NCBI RefSeq assembly: GCF_001552715.1
Contig: NZ_BCRS01000062.1
Location: forward strand, 1 to 32,499
DNA from: Mycolicibacterium vaccae NBRC 14118 = CIP 105934
GTDB lineage: Bacteria; Actinomycetota; Actinomycetes; Mycobacteriales; Mycobacteriaceae
DNA length: 32,499 nt
Direction of reading: 5' to 3'
Shown here: one piece after another, positions 1 to 8,397 of the stretch
Layout: each line of letters opens with the position of its first letter
Position numbering within the stretch: the stretch's first letter is position 1
Notes under the pieces: model-generated
Told to the model about the DNA's origin: nothing
What the model saw: the letters and a program-made list of their open reading frames with translations, nothing else
Database searches by the model: none
Position numbers and translations under genes: made by a program

Positions 1-994
1 CGGCGGTGCGGTAGGCGGCCGCGCGCATCAGCGGGTGCCGAAAGCGCATCCGCGGGCCGAACTCGATGACCCCGGCGGTCTCGGCGGGCGCCAGCGCATC
101 CACGGCAACCCCCAGCAGCGCGGCCGCGCGCAGGAACAGCGCCGAGTCGCCGACCGGTTCGGCGGCCGCCAGCAGCAGCAGCCGACGGGTGTCCTCCGGA
201 AGTTCCCGCAGGCGCAGCGCGTAACTATCCTCGATCCGGCCGCGGGAGGCCCCCGTGCCGACCGTCCAGAATCCGCCTGCCAGTTCCGCCGGGGAGTAGC
301 TGCGCGGCACCTCCAGCAAGGCCAGTGGATTGCCACGGGTTTCGGCAACCACCCGGTCACGGACACGGGGGTCGATGCCGCCGATCATCGCCTGATCCAA
401 CAGGATTCGTGCATCGGTGTCCGAGAGGCCGCGCACCGGCAGTTCGGGCAGTCCGGCCAGCACCTCGGCGCCGTCGGAGCGGGCGGCGAACACCAGCGCC
501 ACCGGTTCGGCCACCAGGCGGCGGGCGATGAAGCCGAGCGTCTGCAGCGAGACCTGGTCCAGCCAGTGAGCGTCGTCGACGACACACAACAGAGGCTGCT
601 CCTGCACGGCGGCGGCGAGCAGGCTCAGCACCGCCAGCCCGACGAGGAACCGTTCGGGCGGTGGTCCGGATCCCTGCCCGAATGCGACCGCCAGCGCGTC
701 ACGCTGCGGCGGCGGTAGGTCGACGAGGTGCCCGAGCAGCGGACTGCACAACTGGTGTAACCCGGCGTACGGCAGTTCCATGTCGGATTCGACACCGGAG
801 ATTTGGACACAGCGCAGTCCGTCCGCCTGTCCGAGGAGGTGGTCGAGCAGCGCGGTCTTGCCTGCGCCCGGTTCGCCACGCAGCACCAGCACCTGCGACC
901 GGCCCGCCCGCACCGCCGAGATCACCTCGCGCAGCGCCGCGGACTCGGTCGCACGCCCGTGCAGCGGCCGTGGTCCCCGCGCCTGGCTCGACAT
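1..994 (-). CDS. LuxR-type AAA ATPase transcriptional regulator (partial, N-terminal part)
   Basis: The reading frame is open from an ATG at 994 to the left window edge, giving about 331 residues of the N-terminal part. A Walker A motif GEPGAGKT lies at about residues 40-47 and a Walker B motif LLCVVDDAHWLD at about 135-146. The segment FRHPLMRAAAYR near the edge is typical of large LuxR-family (LAL/MalT-like) regulators that carry an N-terminal AAA/STAND ATPase, a helical middle and a C-terminal LuxR HTH. The HTH would lie outside the window. The gene follows the nitroreductase on the same strand with a 32-bp gap, so it may be co-transcribed with the NmrA-like and nitroreductase genes. The family call rests on motifs. 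The regulated genes and ligand are unknown. Confidence 0.8.
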   Translation of the reverse strand, partial: MSSQARGPRPLHGRATESAALREVISAVRAGRSQVLVLRGEPGAGKTALLDHLLGQADGLRCVQISGVESDMELPYAGLHQLCSPLLGHLVDLPPPQRDALAVAFGQGSGPPPERFLVGLAVLSLLAAAVQEQPLLCVVDDAHWLDQVSLQTLGFIARRLVAEPVALVFAARSDGAEVLAGLPELPVRGLSDTDARILLDQAMIGGIDPRVRDRVVAETRGNPLALLEVPRSYSPAELAGGFWTVGTGASRGRIEDSYALRLRELPEDTRRLLLLAAAEPVGDSALFLRAAALLGVAVDALAPAETAGVIEFGPRMRFRHPLMRAAAYRTA

Positions 995-1026
995 CGCCTC
1001 ACCGTAACCAGGCAATGTCGCCCGGT

Positions 1027-1695
1027 CTACCCGTCGCTGATGAAGGTGACCGACTCCGACAACGGCGCCCGGCCCGTGCGTGGGTGGCTGATGTCGGGGT
1101 CTTCATAGCCGATCGACAAGCCGCAGAACAGGATCAGGTTCTCGGCCGGCTCGACGATCTCGGCGACGCTCACGTGCGTCGTCGACCACGCCATTTGCGG
1201 GCAACTGTGCAGCCCCTCGGCGCGCAGGAGCAGCATGACGGTCTGCAAGTACATGCCGACGTCGGCCCACTGCGGCAATCCGAGCCGGCGGTCGACATAA
1301 CAGAACAGTGCAGCAGGCGCACCGAAACATCTCCAGTTGCCGATTGCCGCGCGGTGCCGGGCTTCCCAGTCGTCGCGGGTGATGCCGAGTGCACCGTAAC
1401 GCTGCTCGGCGAAATCCCGGCGCCGGTCACGATAGGGCGCAGCGAGATCAGCCGGATACATCTCGAACTCGCGGACGTCCCACGGGTCTCCGGAGGCGAC
1501 GCGCTCGACCGCCCGCTTCTTCAGCCGCTCCAGCGGGTCACCGGTCACCACGAAGCTGCGCCAGGGCTGCAGATTGGACCCCGACGGCGCCCACGCCGCT
1601 GTGGCCAGTACCCGCGACAACGTCTCGCTGGGCACAGGCCGGTCGCTGAACCCGCGTACCGCGCGCCGACTGCGGACCGCCTCATAGACATCCAC
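1027..1695 (-). CDS. Nitroreductase family protein
   Basis: This is a 222-residue FMN-dependent nitroreductase-fold protein. The N-terminal segment EAVRSRRAVRGFSDRPV and the following WAPSGSNLQPWRSFVV match the family's FMN-binding regions. The start is a GTG at 1695, chosen because GAAGGAGGAC lies about 6 nt upstream; the nearby ATG is out of frame. Such enzymes transfer hydride from NAD(P)H to nitroaromatics, quinones or enones, so the true substrate cannot be read from sequence. It lies 32 bp downstream of an NmrA-like gene and upstream of the LuxR-type regulator on the same strand, probably one operon. A second, distinct nitroreductase lies at 7719-8396. Confidence 0.85.
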   Translation of the reverse strand: MDVYEAVRSRRAVRGFSDRPVPSETLSRVLATAAWAPSGSNLQPWRSFVVTGDPLERLKKRAVERVASGDPWDVREFEMYPADLAAPYRDRRRDFAEQRYGALGITRDDWEARHRAAIGNWRCFGAPAALFCYVDRRLGLPQWADVGMYLQTVMLLLRAEGLHSCPQMAWSTTHVSVAEIVEPAENLILFCGLSIGYEDPDISHPRTGRAPLSESVTFISDG

Positions 1696-1727
1696 GGTGC
1701 GTCCTCCTTCAATCGTCGGTGACCGGG

Positions 1728-2486
1728 TCAGCCTTTGGCGGCGGTCTCCAGCACCCAGTCGCTGAAGCGGGTGTCGAACAGCGTGGCGCCGTCGCCGGGA
1801 ACCAGGGTGTCCTCGTCGATGTCGACGCCCCAGTAGCCGGCGTCGGGATCGGCGACCACCTCGCGGGTGTCCCCTCGCGCGGTGAGCGCGGTGCGGATCA
1901 GTTCGGGCAGCCGGAACCTCTCGGGTCCGCTCACTTCGGCGATGCCGTTGACCGGGTCGTTGACCGCGGCGATGGCGACCGCTTCGGCGACGTCGGCCGA
2001 GGCCATCGGCTGGAACGCCGCGTCCGACAGCCGCACGGTGCCGTTGATGGTCGCGGAATCGGCGATGGCGGTGAGGAATTCGAAGAACTGAGTGGCCCGC
2101 ACGATCGTGTAGGGGATCGGCCCGTCTTCGATCAGCCGCTCCTGCGCCAGTTTCGCCCGGAAGTAACCGCTCTCCCGGGCGAGCCGTTCAGTGCCGACCA
2201 CCGACAGCGCCACGTGGTGGGTCACCCCCGCATCGGCCTCGGCGGCCAGCAGATTGGCCGTCGACCTGTTGAAGAACTCCTGGGCGGCGGCCTCTTCGAA
2301 GCTCGGCGAGTTGGTCACATCGACCACCACCTGCGCGCCGGCGAGCGCGTCGGCCAGCCCCTCCCCGGTCACTGCGTTCACCCCGGTCGACGGCGCGGCG
2401 GCCACCGCCTCGTGGCCGTGCCCGGTGAGCTCGTCCACCACCTTCGATCCGATCCGGCCTGTGCCGCCGACGACGACGATCCTCAT
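1728..2486 (-). CDS. NmrA-like / atypical SDR NAD(P)-binding protein
   Basis: A 252-residue protein with an N-terminal Rossmann motif VVVGGTGRIGSKVV, which is the GGTGxxG form of NmrA-like and atypical SDR proteins. The segment PYTIVRATQFFEFL and the C-terminal half resemble the NAD(P)H-binding family that includes quinone reductases and redox sensors. No classical YxxxK pair is obvious, so either a reductase or an NAD(P) sensor is possible. The ATG at 2486 has AAGGGAG upstream. It is the first gene of a leftward unit with the nitroreductase and LuxR-type regulator, and it is divergent from the SDR at 2646. Confidence 0.8.
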   Translation of the reverse strand: MRIVVVGGTGRIGSKVVDELTGHGHEAVAAAPSTGVNAVTGEGLADALAGAQVVVDVTNSPSFEEAAAQEFFNRSTANLLAAEADAGVTHHVALSVVGTERLARESGYFRAKLAQERLIEDGPIPYTIVRATQFFEFLTAIADSATINGTVRLSDAAFQPMASADVAEAVAIAAVNDPVNGIAEVSGPERFRLPELIRTALTARGDTREVVADPDAGYWGVDIDEDTLVPGDGATLFDTRFSDWVLETAAKG

Positions 2487-2602
2487 GGTGGCTCCCTTCT
2501 GCTGACTGGTCGAGGCCGCGATCGCTGCCTCGTGCGCCAGAACCTGCGCGCCGTCGCCGATTCATCCCGTGGCGGTCGTCACTGCCGGATGACTTCACCG
2601 AA

Positions 2603-2623
2603 CGTCGGCGGTTCCAGCCGACG
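2603..2623. promoter_or_regulatory. Small inverted repeat upstream of the SDR at 2646
   Basis: The arms CGTCGGC and GCCGACG are perfect 7-bp complements separated by 7 nt. They lie about 22 nt before the ATG at 2646, in the divergent intergenic region 2487-2645. The repeat could be an operator or a leader hairpin. It does not match the 16-bp palindrome found at four other promoters. Confidence 0.35.
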
Positions 2624-2645
2624 AAACAACCAGAAAGGACTGCTC

Positions 2646-3365
2646 ATGGAGCTAGCGGGATTTCGGGCGCTCGTCACCGGCGGCACCGCCGGTATCGGCC
2701 TGGCCAGTGCTCGATTGTTGGCCGAGGCCGGCGCCGAGGTCGTCATCACCGGGCGGGACACGCCTCGCGGCGAGGCTGCCGCCGCCGCACACCACCGATT
2801 GCGTTTCCTCCGCGCCGATATGGCCGATCCGGCGTCGGTGGAGAGCCTCGTGCGTCAGGCGGCAGACACCGACGTGCTCGTCAACAACGCGGCCAGCTTC
2901 CCCGGTGCGATGACCGTCGACCAGGACGCAGCGTCGTTCGCACGCACCTTCGACACCAACGTGCGCGGCTCGTACTTCCTGACCGCCGGTCTGGTGCCGC
3001 ACATGCTGGAGCGGGGTCGGGGCAGCATCGTCAACATCACGTCGATGGTGGCACTCAAAGGAGTACCGGCAGCCTCGGTCTACAGCGCGTCGAAGGCGGC
3101 CGTGGCGTCACTGACCCGCACCTGGGCCGCCGAATTCGGGAGCCACGGCGTGCGCGTCAACGCCGTCGCACCGGGACCCACCAGAACCGAAGGCGTGCTG
3201 GCCGAATGGGGCGACACCAACGACGAACTCGGCCGGGCCTTGCCGTTGGGCCGCGTGGCCGAGCCGGAGGAGATCGCGCACGCCGTCCTCTTCCTGGCCT
3301 CACCCCGGGCGAGCTTCATCACCGGAGCGACTCTGCACGTCGACGGTGGCGGCACCGCCATCTGA
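2646..3365 (+). CDS. Short-chain dehydrogenase/reductase (SDR)
   Basis: A 239-residue classical SDR of typical family length. The cofactor motif TGGTAGIG is at residues 11-18, a DVLVNNAAS structural motif at about 76-84, and the catalytic residues are Ser133, Tyr146 and Lys150 (YSASK). The C-terminal SFITGATLHVDGGG is the usual SDR ending. The ATG at 2646 was chosen over a longer in-frame extension because AGAAAGGA precedes it. It probably oxidises or reduces an alcohol/ketone with NAD(P). The MBL-fold hydrolase follows 73 bp downstream on the same strand, so a two-gene unit is likely. The substrate is unknown. Confidence 0.88.
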   Translation: MELAGFRALVTGGTAGIGLASARLLAEAGAEVVITGRDTPRGEAAAAAHHRLRFLRADMADPASVESLVRQAADTDVLVNNAASFPGAMTVDQDAASFARTFDTNVRGSYFLTAGLVPHMLERGRGSIVNITSMVALKGVPAASVYSASKAAVASLTRTWAAEFGSHGVRVNAVAPGPTRTEGVLAEWGDTNDELGRALPLGRVAEPEEIAHAVLFLASPRASFITGATLHVDGGGTAI

Positions 3366-3438
3366 GCTCACCGGGATGACTCCGGGCTTCGGCCGCTGTT
3401 CTGGCGATCGCACGCATTTCCGGCCCGAAGGAGAAACC

Positions 3439-4335
3439 ATGAGCATGACCGACACCCGCCCCGACGAACTGGTTCCGTCCCGCTACGCCCTGCAGATCGG
3501 CGACATCGAGGTACTCGTGATCAGCGACGGCGTCCTGCCGATCACCGCGACCACGCTGGCCACCAATGCCGACTCAGCCGATCTCGCAGGTTGGCTGCAG
3601 GACATGTTCCTGCCGCCGGACATCCTCGACTGGCCCCTGAATGTGCTCGTCGTCCGCAGCGGCGACCGGACGATCCTCGTCGACGCGGGACTGGGGGTGG
3701 AGTTCCCGGACTTCCCGCGTGCCGGTCAGACCGCGTCGCGGTTGGCGGCCGCGGGTGTCGACCTCGGATCGGTGACCGACGTGGTACTCACCCATCTCCA
3801 TATGGACCATGTCGGCGGGTTGCTCACCGACGGGCTGCAGGCGAGGTTACGACCCGATCTGAAAGTGCATCTGGCGGCCCGCGAGGCGGAGTTCTGGACC
3901 GCGCCCGACTTCTCCCGCACCTGTATGCCCCAGCCGGTGCCCGACGTACTCCGATCCGTGGCCTCACGGTTCCTCGATGAGTATCACGGCCGGCTACGGA
4001 CCTTCGAGACCGAGTACGAGGTGGCCCCCGGCGTGCTGATCAGCCGCACCGGCGGGCACACCCCAGGGCACAGCGTGGTGCGGCTGGCCTCCCGCGGGGA
4101 CGCGTTGACGTTCGCCGGCGACGCGGTGTTCGCACCCGGGTTCGACAATCCCGAGTGGCACAACGGCTTCGAGCACGATCCCGACGAGGCGACCCGGGTC
4201 CGTGTCGGGCTGCTGCGTGAGCTTGCCGCGACCGGCGAGTCCATGGTGGCCACCCACCTGCCGTTCCCGTCGGTCTGCCACGTGGCCACCGCCGGTGACG
4301 CGTTCCGGTGCGTGCCCGCCGCCTGGGACTACTAG
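3439..4335 (+). CDS. Metallo-beta-lactamase-fold hydrolase (lactonase-like)
   Basis: A 298-residue MBL-fold enzyme. The metal motif HLHMDH (HxHxDH) is at residues 119-124, followed by GGHTPGHS and FAGDAVF, which supply the later metal ligands, and a C-terminal ATHLPFPSVCHV. The arrangement resembles quorum-quenching lactonases and related hydrolases, so a lactone or ester is a reasonable but unproven substrate. The ATG at 3439 has GAAGGAG just upstream; the in-frame extension to 3346 overlaps the SDR and is unlikely. Its TAG stop (4333-4335) overlaps the stop of the convergent P450 by 3 bp. In a ring-degrading island it could open a lactone made by an oxygenase. Confidence 0.85.
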   Translation: MSMTDTRPDELVPSRYALQIGDIEVLVISDGVLPITATTLATNADSADLAGWLQDMFLPPDILDWPLNVLVVRSGDRTILVDAGLGVEFPDFPRAGQTASRLAAAGVDLGSVTDVVLTHLHMDHVGGLLTDGLQARLRPDLKVHLAAREAEFWTAPDFSRTCMPQPVPDVLRSVASRFLDEYHGRLRTFETEYEVAPGVLISRTGGHTPGHSVVRLASRGDALTFAGDAVFAPGFDNPEWHNGFEHDPDEATRVRVGLLRELAATGESMVATHLPFPSVCHVATAGDAFRCVPAAWDY

Positions 4336-5513
4336 CCCACCAGCGCGGGCATCGAATCCCAGCCACGCACGGTCGCCGTAGGGGCGCGGACGGCGTTCTG
4401 CTCGTCGATCGTCCAGTCCGGCCAGCGCTTCAGGATCTCTTCGAGGGCCACCCGGGCCTCGATGCGGGCCAGGGAGGTCCCGAGACAGAAGTGCGCGCCC
4501 CGACCGAACGTCAGATGGTTGGGGTTGCGCCGGATGTCGAAGACGTCGGGGTCGTCGAACCTGCGCTCGTCCCGGTTTGCCGCACCCGCCATCAACAGCA
4601 AAGCACTACCGGCCGGCACGGTCTGGCCGTGGTATTCAACGTCTTTGGCCACGTATCTGGCGATACTGTGGACCGGCGGTTCGAAGCGCAGCACTTCCTC
4701 GACGGCGCCGGGAATCAGGGACGGGTCCGCTGCGAGCTCACGGCGCTGGTCCGGATGGTCGGCGAGCACCTTGCCGAGCCAGCCGAAGAGCCGGCCCACG
4801 GTCTCGGTCCCGGCGTTGGCGATGACACCGAGGAACACCAGCAGTTCCTCCTCACGCAGCTTCCGCTTCTGACCGTCGACGTCGTCGAACTCGACGTTGA
4901 GTAGCTCGGTGACCAGATCGTCGGACGGATTCTCTTTACGCCACGCGACGTAGTCACGAAACATGTTGCCGTTGAAGTACTTGTCTTTCTTCACCGGCAG
5001 CGGCTCGCCCGGCTTGTTACGCAACCGCTCGCCGGCGACCTTGCGAACGCTGCGCTGGAGCGAGTCCGGCATCCCGACCAGCATGCCGATCACCCGCATC
5101 GGCATCTCCGAACCCAGATCGAGCGTGAAGTCGAAGCCGTCACCGCCCTGCAGCGGGTCCAGACACGCCTCGCAGAATGTCCTGACCTGCTCCTCGATCG
5201 CCTTCATCTTGCGTGGGGTGAACGCCCGCGACACGAGCAGTCGGTGCACGGTGTGCACGGGCGGGTCCTCGTTGATGAAAACCCCGTCGGGCATCACGGG
5301 TTCGGCCTTGACGACCTCGAGGATGTCGCCCTTGGCGTTGCTCAGGTTGTCGACGTCCTTGAGCGCGGAGTCGACGTCGGCGAAGCGGCTCAGCGCCCAG
5401 AAGTCGAACTTCTCGTTGTAGTACAGCGGCGCCTCGTCGCGGAGCCGCTTGTAGACCGGATACGGGTCGACATCGATCTCGACGTTATAGGGGTCGTAGT
5501 AGAGCTCATGCAC
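4332..5513 (-). CDS. Cytochrome P450 (paralogue of the one at 11586)
   Basis: A 393-residue soluble bacterial P450. The I-helix motif is ANAGTETVGR, the ExxR motif lies in EEVLRFEPP, and the haem-binding loop FGRGAHFCLG carries the axial Cys343. The start is taken as GTG at 5513, because the protein then begins MHELYYDPYNVEIDVDPYP, matching the start of its paralogue at 11586. The ATG at 5508 is out of frame. This GTG directly abuts a 16-bp operator at 5514-5529, leaving no room for a ribosome-binding site, so a leaderless transcript is likely. It is divergent from the LLM oxidoreductase at 5557. No redox partner is encoded nearby. The substrate is unknown. Confidence 0.92.
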   Translation of the reverse strand: MHELYYDPYNVEIDVDPYPVYKRLRDEAPLYYNEKFDFWALSRFADVDSALKDVDNLSNAKGDILEVVKAEPVMPDGVFINEDPPVHTVHRLLVSRAFTPRKMKAIEEQVRTFCEACLDPLQGGDGFDFTLDLGSEMPMRVIGMLVGMPDSLQRSVRKVAGERLRNKPGEPLPVKKDKYFNGNMFRDYVAWRKENPSDDLVTELLNVEFDDVDGQKRKLREEELLVFLGVIANAGTETVGRLFGWLGKVLADHPDQRRELAADPSLIPGAVEEVLRFEPPVHSIARYVAKDVEYHGQTVPAGSALLLMAGAANRDERRFDDPDVFDIRRNPNHLTFGRGAHFCLGTSLARIEARVALEEILKRWPDWTIDEQNAVRAPTATVRGWDSMPALVG

Positions 5514-5529
5514 CTGTACGATCGTACAG
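5514..5529. promoter_or_regulatory. 16-bp palindromic operator, site A (TetR-like)
   Basis: CTGTACGATCGTACAG is a perfect 16-bp palindrome between the divergent P450 (start 5513) and LLM oxidoreductase (start 5557). It is one of four near-identical sites in the window. On the minus strand TACGAT ends 7 nt before the P450 GTG and could be a -10 box, so repressor binding would block polymerase directly. Confidence 0.8.
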
Positions 5530-5556
5530 CAACGGACGCCGCGCAAGGGAGAGTCA

Positions 5557-6408
5557 ATGCACATCGGATTCGTCAGCATGAACACCCCGGGCGACATAGC
5601 CCCCGACATCCTGGCCCGCGAACTCGAACAGCGTGGGTTCGAGTCACTGTGGGTCGGTGAGCACCCACAGATCCCGGTGTCGGCTGCGAGCTCGATGCCG
5701 CCGGCGCTGCTCCACGCCCAGCAGCGGATCCTGGACCCAATGATGTCCCTGCTCGCCGCGGCGCAGGCAACCACCGGCCTGCGACTGGGCACCGCTGTCG
5801 CACTGCCGCTGGAGCACGAATTGTTCACGTTCGCCAAGCAAGTGGCGACCCTCGATCAGTTCAGTGGCGGCCGGGTACTGCTGGGCGTCGGCGTCGGGAT
5901 GCGCGCCGAGCTCTCGGTGTCGAACTCTGTCGCGTGGGCGGATCGCTACCGGGCGCTGGCGGACATGATCGCTGCACTGCGGATGTTGTGGACGCAGGAC
6001 GAGGCGGAACACCACGGCGAGTTCTACGACTTCGAGCCGGTGTGGTGCCATCCCAAACCGCAGCAGCAGCCCGGCCCGCCGATGCTCGCCGCGGCCACCG
6101 GGCCCAAGGCGATCGGAGACTGCCTGCCCTGGGCCGACGGGTGGCTTCCCGGTGACGCCGCGTACCGGGATCTTCCAGCGGCAGTGGAGGATTTCCGGCG
6201 ACGCGCCGAGGACGCGGGCCGCGATCCCGCCACGCTTGATCTCACGGTCATGGCGTGGGGCGATCCGTCGGAGAGGCGTCTCGCCCGTTACCGCGATCTC
6301 GGGTTCAACCGAGTCGTGATCGGCGGCGGCCGCCGGGACGGCGACGATCCGTCGACCACAAGGGAGTTCCTGGACCGGTACGCCGCGATGGTCGACGGGC
6401 TTCGTTGA
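5557..6408 (+). CDS. LLM class flavin/F420-dependent oxidoreductase
   Basis: A 283-residue luciferase-like monooxygenase-family protein. The segments ELEQRGFESLWVGEH, LRLGTAVALPLEH, VATLDQFSGGRVLLGVGVG and a C-terminal RYRDLGFNRVVIGG are typical of the mycobacterial LLM families that use F420 or FMN. The ATG at 5557 has AAGGGAGAG upstream. It lies 28 bp from operator site A and is divergent from the P450, so both are probably controlled by the same repressor. The convergent VOC gene ends 21 bp after it. The choice between F420 and FMN cannot be decided by eye, and the substrate is unknown. Confidence 0.88.
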   Translation: MHIGFVSMNTPGDIAPDILARELEQRGFESLWVGEHPQIPVSAASSMPPALLHAQQRILDPMMSLLAAAQATTGLRLGTAVALPLEHELFTFAKQVATLDQFSGGRVLLGVGVGMRAELSVSNSVAWADRYRALADMIAALRMLWTQDEAEHHGEFYDFEPVWCHPKPQQQPGPPMLAAATGPKAIGDCLPWADGWLPGDAAYRDLPAAVEDFRRRAEDAGRDPATLDLTVMAWGDPSERRLARYRDLGFNRVVIGGGRRDGDDPSTTREFLDRYAAMVDGLR

Positions 6409-6429
6409 CCGGGACCACCGCGGCGCGTC

Positions 6430-6864
6430 TCAGGAGGCGGGTACCGGGCGGACCCGCTCGTTGACCAGCTCGATCAGCTGACCGTCGGGATCGCGCACCA
6501 TGCAGGCGAATCCGCCACCGGGATCGGCGACGACGGCTCCCCCGGCAGCGGTCACCGCGGCCTGGGCTGCAGCGAGATCCGCGACGGCGATCGATAGATG
6601 TGTCAGGCCGGCACCGACCATGCCACGTTCGGGCTCTTCGGGCGCCGGATATCCGGAGAACGTCAGCAACTGCAGCACGACAGCGCCGTTGCGCAGGTAC
6701 ACCGCTTCGAATCCGATGGGTGGGGTCAGTCCGAGCAGGCCCTCGGCCACCTGGTCGGGCACGGTCAAGCGCTTCACCTCGGTGAACCCGAGCGCCGCGT
6801 AGAACTTCTGTGAGGCGTCCAGGTCGCGGACCCGCACTCCGATGTGGCTGATGTCCATGGTCAT
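6430..6864 (-). CDS. VOC family protein (glyoxalase/bleomycin resistance/dioxygenase superfamily)
   Basis: A 144-residue protein with two beta-alpha-beta-beta-beta halves. ISHIGVRVRDLDASQKFYAA opens the first half and LTHLSIAVADLAAAQAAV the second, followed by VRDPDGQLIELV. The His in each half (about residues 7 and 89) and the Glu of LIELV fit the usual metal ligands. The family includes glyoxalases, isomerases/epimerases and extradiol dioxygenases, so the reaction is open. Its ATG at 6864 overlaps the TGA of the upstream SDR (ATGA), so the two are translationally coupled. It ends convergent with the LLM oxidoreductase. Confidence 0.85.
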   Translation of the reverse strand: MTMDISHIGVRVRDLDASQKFYAALGFTEVKRLTVPDQVAEGLLGLTPPIGFEAVYLRNGAVVLQLLTFSGYPAPEEPERGMVGAGLTHLSIAVADLAAAQAAVTAAGGAVVADPGGGFACMVRDPDGQLIELVNERVRPVPAS

Positions 6865-7631
6865 ACCCCTGCCGGTCCGGGTCCGCCGTGCATGTAGAGC
6901 GTCTGCCCGGAGCAGTAACTCGATGCGTCGGAGGCGAAGAACAGCACGCCGTAGCCGATCTCATCTGGCTCGGCGATCCGCCCTGCGCCGTTGGTCTGCC
7001 CGATCATGTCGATCTCGAATCCGCCCCGCTGCGCTTCTTCTTCAAGCCCGGGCGTGCGGATGGCGCCACAGGCGATGCAGTTGACCCGCACGCCTTTCCG
7101 GGTCCATGCGGCGGCCATCGACCCGGTGAGGTTGTTCAGACCGGCTTTGGCAGCGGCATAGACCGGGGCCTGCGGCATGGCGAGCAGGCTGGCTCCCGAG
7201 GAGATGTTGACGATCGTGCCCTTGCCCTGCGCGATCATGGGTTTGGCGGCGGCCCGCGACAAGTACCACGCGCTGGACAGGTTCAGGTCGAGGACCTGAT
7301 GCCACTCGTCGTCGGTCCATTTCATCAGCGACTTCGTCTCGCCGCCGCCTGCGTTGTTGAGCAGCACGTCCAGCCTGCCGAACTCGGCCAGCGTCGCATC
7401 GACCAGCGCCTGGCAATCGTCGGCCTTGGTGACGTCGGTCGGGACCGCGATGGCACGCCGTCCCAGCGCCTCCACCTGCGCGGCGGTCTCCTTCAATGGC
7501 TCCTCGCGCCGTCCGGCCAGCACCACGTCGGCGCCGTGCTCGGCCAGCACCAGTGCCGAGGCTCGCCCGATGCCGGTGCCGCCGCCGGTGATGACCGCTA
7601 CCCTGCCTTCCATCGAAAACCTGTCGCTCAC
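6861..7631 (-). CDS. Short-chain dehydrogenase/reductase (SDR)
   Basis: A 256-residue SDR. It carries the cofactor motif TGGGTGIG, LLNNAGGG, a serine in NISSGAS and the catalytic YAAAK. The ending YCSGQTLYMHGGPGP is family-like. The start is GTG at 7631, with GGGAG about 7 nt upstream; an ATG at 7613 is the alternative. Longer in-frame extensions would run through operator site B and are rejected. It overlaps the VOC gene by an ATGA junction, forming a two-gene leftward operon. It is divergent from the nitroreductase at 7719, with operator site B between them. The substrate is unknown. Confidence 0.87.
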   Translation of the reverse strand: MSDRFSMEGRVAVITGGGTGIGRASALVLAEHGADVVLAGRREEPLKETAAQVEALGRRAIAVPTDVTKADDCQALVDATLAEFGRLDVLLNNAGGGETKSLMKWTDDEWHQVLDLNLSSAWYLSRAAAKPMIAQGKGTIVNISSGASLLAMPQAPVYAAAKAGLNNLTGSMAAAWTRKGVRVNCIACGAIRTPGLEEEAQRGGFEIDMIGQTNGAGRIAEPDEIGYGVLFFASDASSYCSGQTLYMHGGPGPAGV

Positions 7632-7660
7632 AGCATCACTCCCGTCAGTGGCCCATCGTG

Positions 7661-7676
7661 CAGTACGACTGTACAG
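7661..7676. promoter_or_regulatory. 16-bp palindromic operator, site B (TetR-like)
   Basis: CAGTACGACTGTACAG is an imperfect copy of the palindrome at 5514, with the right half conserved and one change in each arm. It lies in the divergent region between the SDR (start 7631) and the nitroreductase (start 7719), the same placement as the other sites. Confidence 0.7.
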
Positions 7677-7718
7677 CATCGGTGATGCTGGACACCCCGG
7701 CTTGCGTCGAGTACACCA

Positions 7719-8396
7719 ATGGACATGCCGCATCCGACCGACGATGTCTGGGAAGTGCTGTCCACCGCGCGCTCGATCCGCCGGTTCACCGATGAGCCCG
7801 TCGACGCCGAGACCCTGGACCGCTGCCTGCAGGCGGCCACCTGGGCACCCAACGGCGCCAACGCGCAGTTGTGGCGGTTCATCGTGCTCGACGGTCCCGA
7901 ACAGCGGGCGGCGGTCGCGCAGGCGGCTCAGATCGCCTTGGAGTCAATAGAATCCATCTACGGCATGACGAGGCCCGCGCCCGACGACGACAGCCGCGCC
8001 GCCCGCAACAACCGCGCCACCTATGAGCTGCACGACCGCGCAGGCGAGTTCACGTCGGTGTTGTTCGCCGCGTACAAGAACGAGTTCTCCTCGGAGTTCC
8101 TCCAGGGCGGCTCCATCTATCCCGCGCTACAGAACTTCTACCTCGCCGCACGTGCCCAGGGGCTGGGGGCATGCATCACCAGCTGGGCCTCCTACGGCGG
8201 TGAACGGGCGCTTCGTGACGCCGTCGGCATCCCCGACGAGTGGTTTCTTGCGGGGCATGTCGTGGTCGGCTGGCCGCGCGGCCGGCATGGTCCGATACGG
8301 CGTCGACCGCTGTCCGACGTGGTGTTCCGCAATCGCTGGGATCCTGAGCGTGCCGACATCACCTACGGTCGAGGCGCCCGACCCCGCGGCAACTGA
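7719..8396 (+). CDS. Nitroreductase family protein
   Basis: A 225-residue nitroreductase-fold protein. STARSIRRFTDEPVDAETLDRCLQAA and TWAPNGANAQLWRFIVLDG are the N-terminal FMN-binding segments. ALQNFYLAARAQGLGACITSW is the conserved helix of family members related to oxidoreductases of steroid and aromatic pathways. The ATG at 7719 has only a weak ribosome-binding site, and an ATG at 7725 is a close alternative. The gene lies 42 bp from operator site B. It ends next to a truncated LLM remnant on the other strand. Its role in the island is inferred only from shared regulation. Confidence 0.86.
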   Translation: MDMPHPTDDVWEVLSTARSIRRFTDEPVDAETLDRCLQAATWAPNGANAQLWRFIVLDGPEQRAAVAQAAQIALESIESIYGMTRPAPDDDSRAARNNRATYELHDRAGEFTSVLFAAYKNEFSSEFLQGGSIYPALQNFYLAARAQGLGACITSWASYGGERALRDAVGIPDEWFLAGHVVVGWPRGRHGPIRRRPLSDVVFRNRWDPERADITYGRGARPRGN

Positions 8397-8397
8397 G

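Noticed and set aside
5514..5837. N-terminal extension of the P450 at 4332
   Set aside because: It would run through the operator and the divergent LLM gene, and its translation does not resemble a P450 N-terminus.
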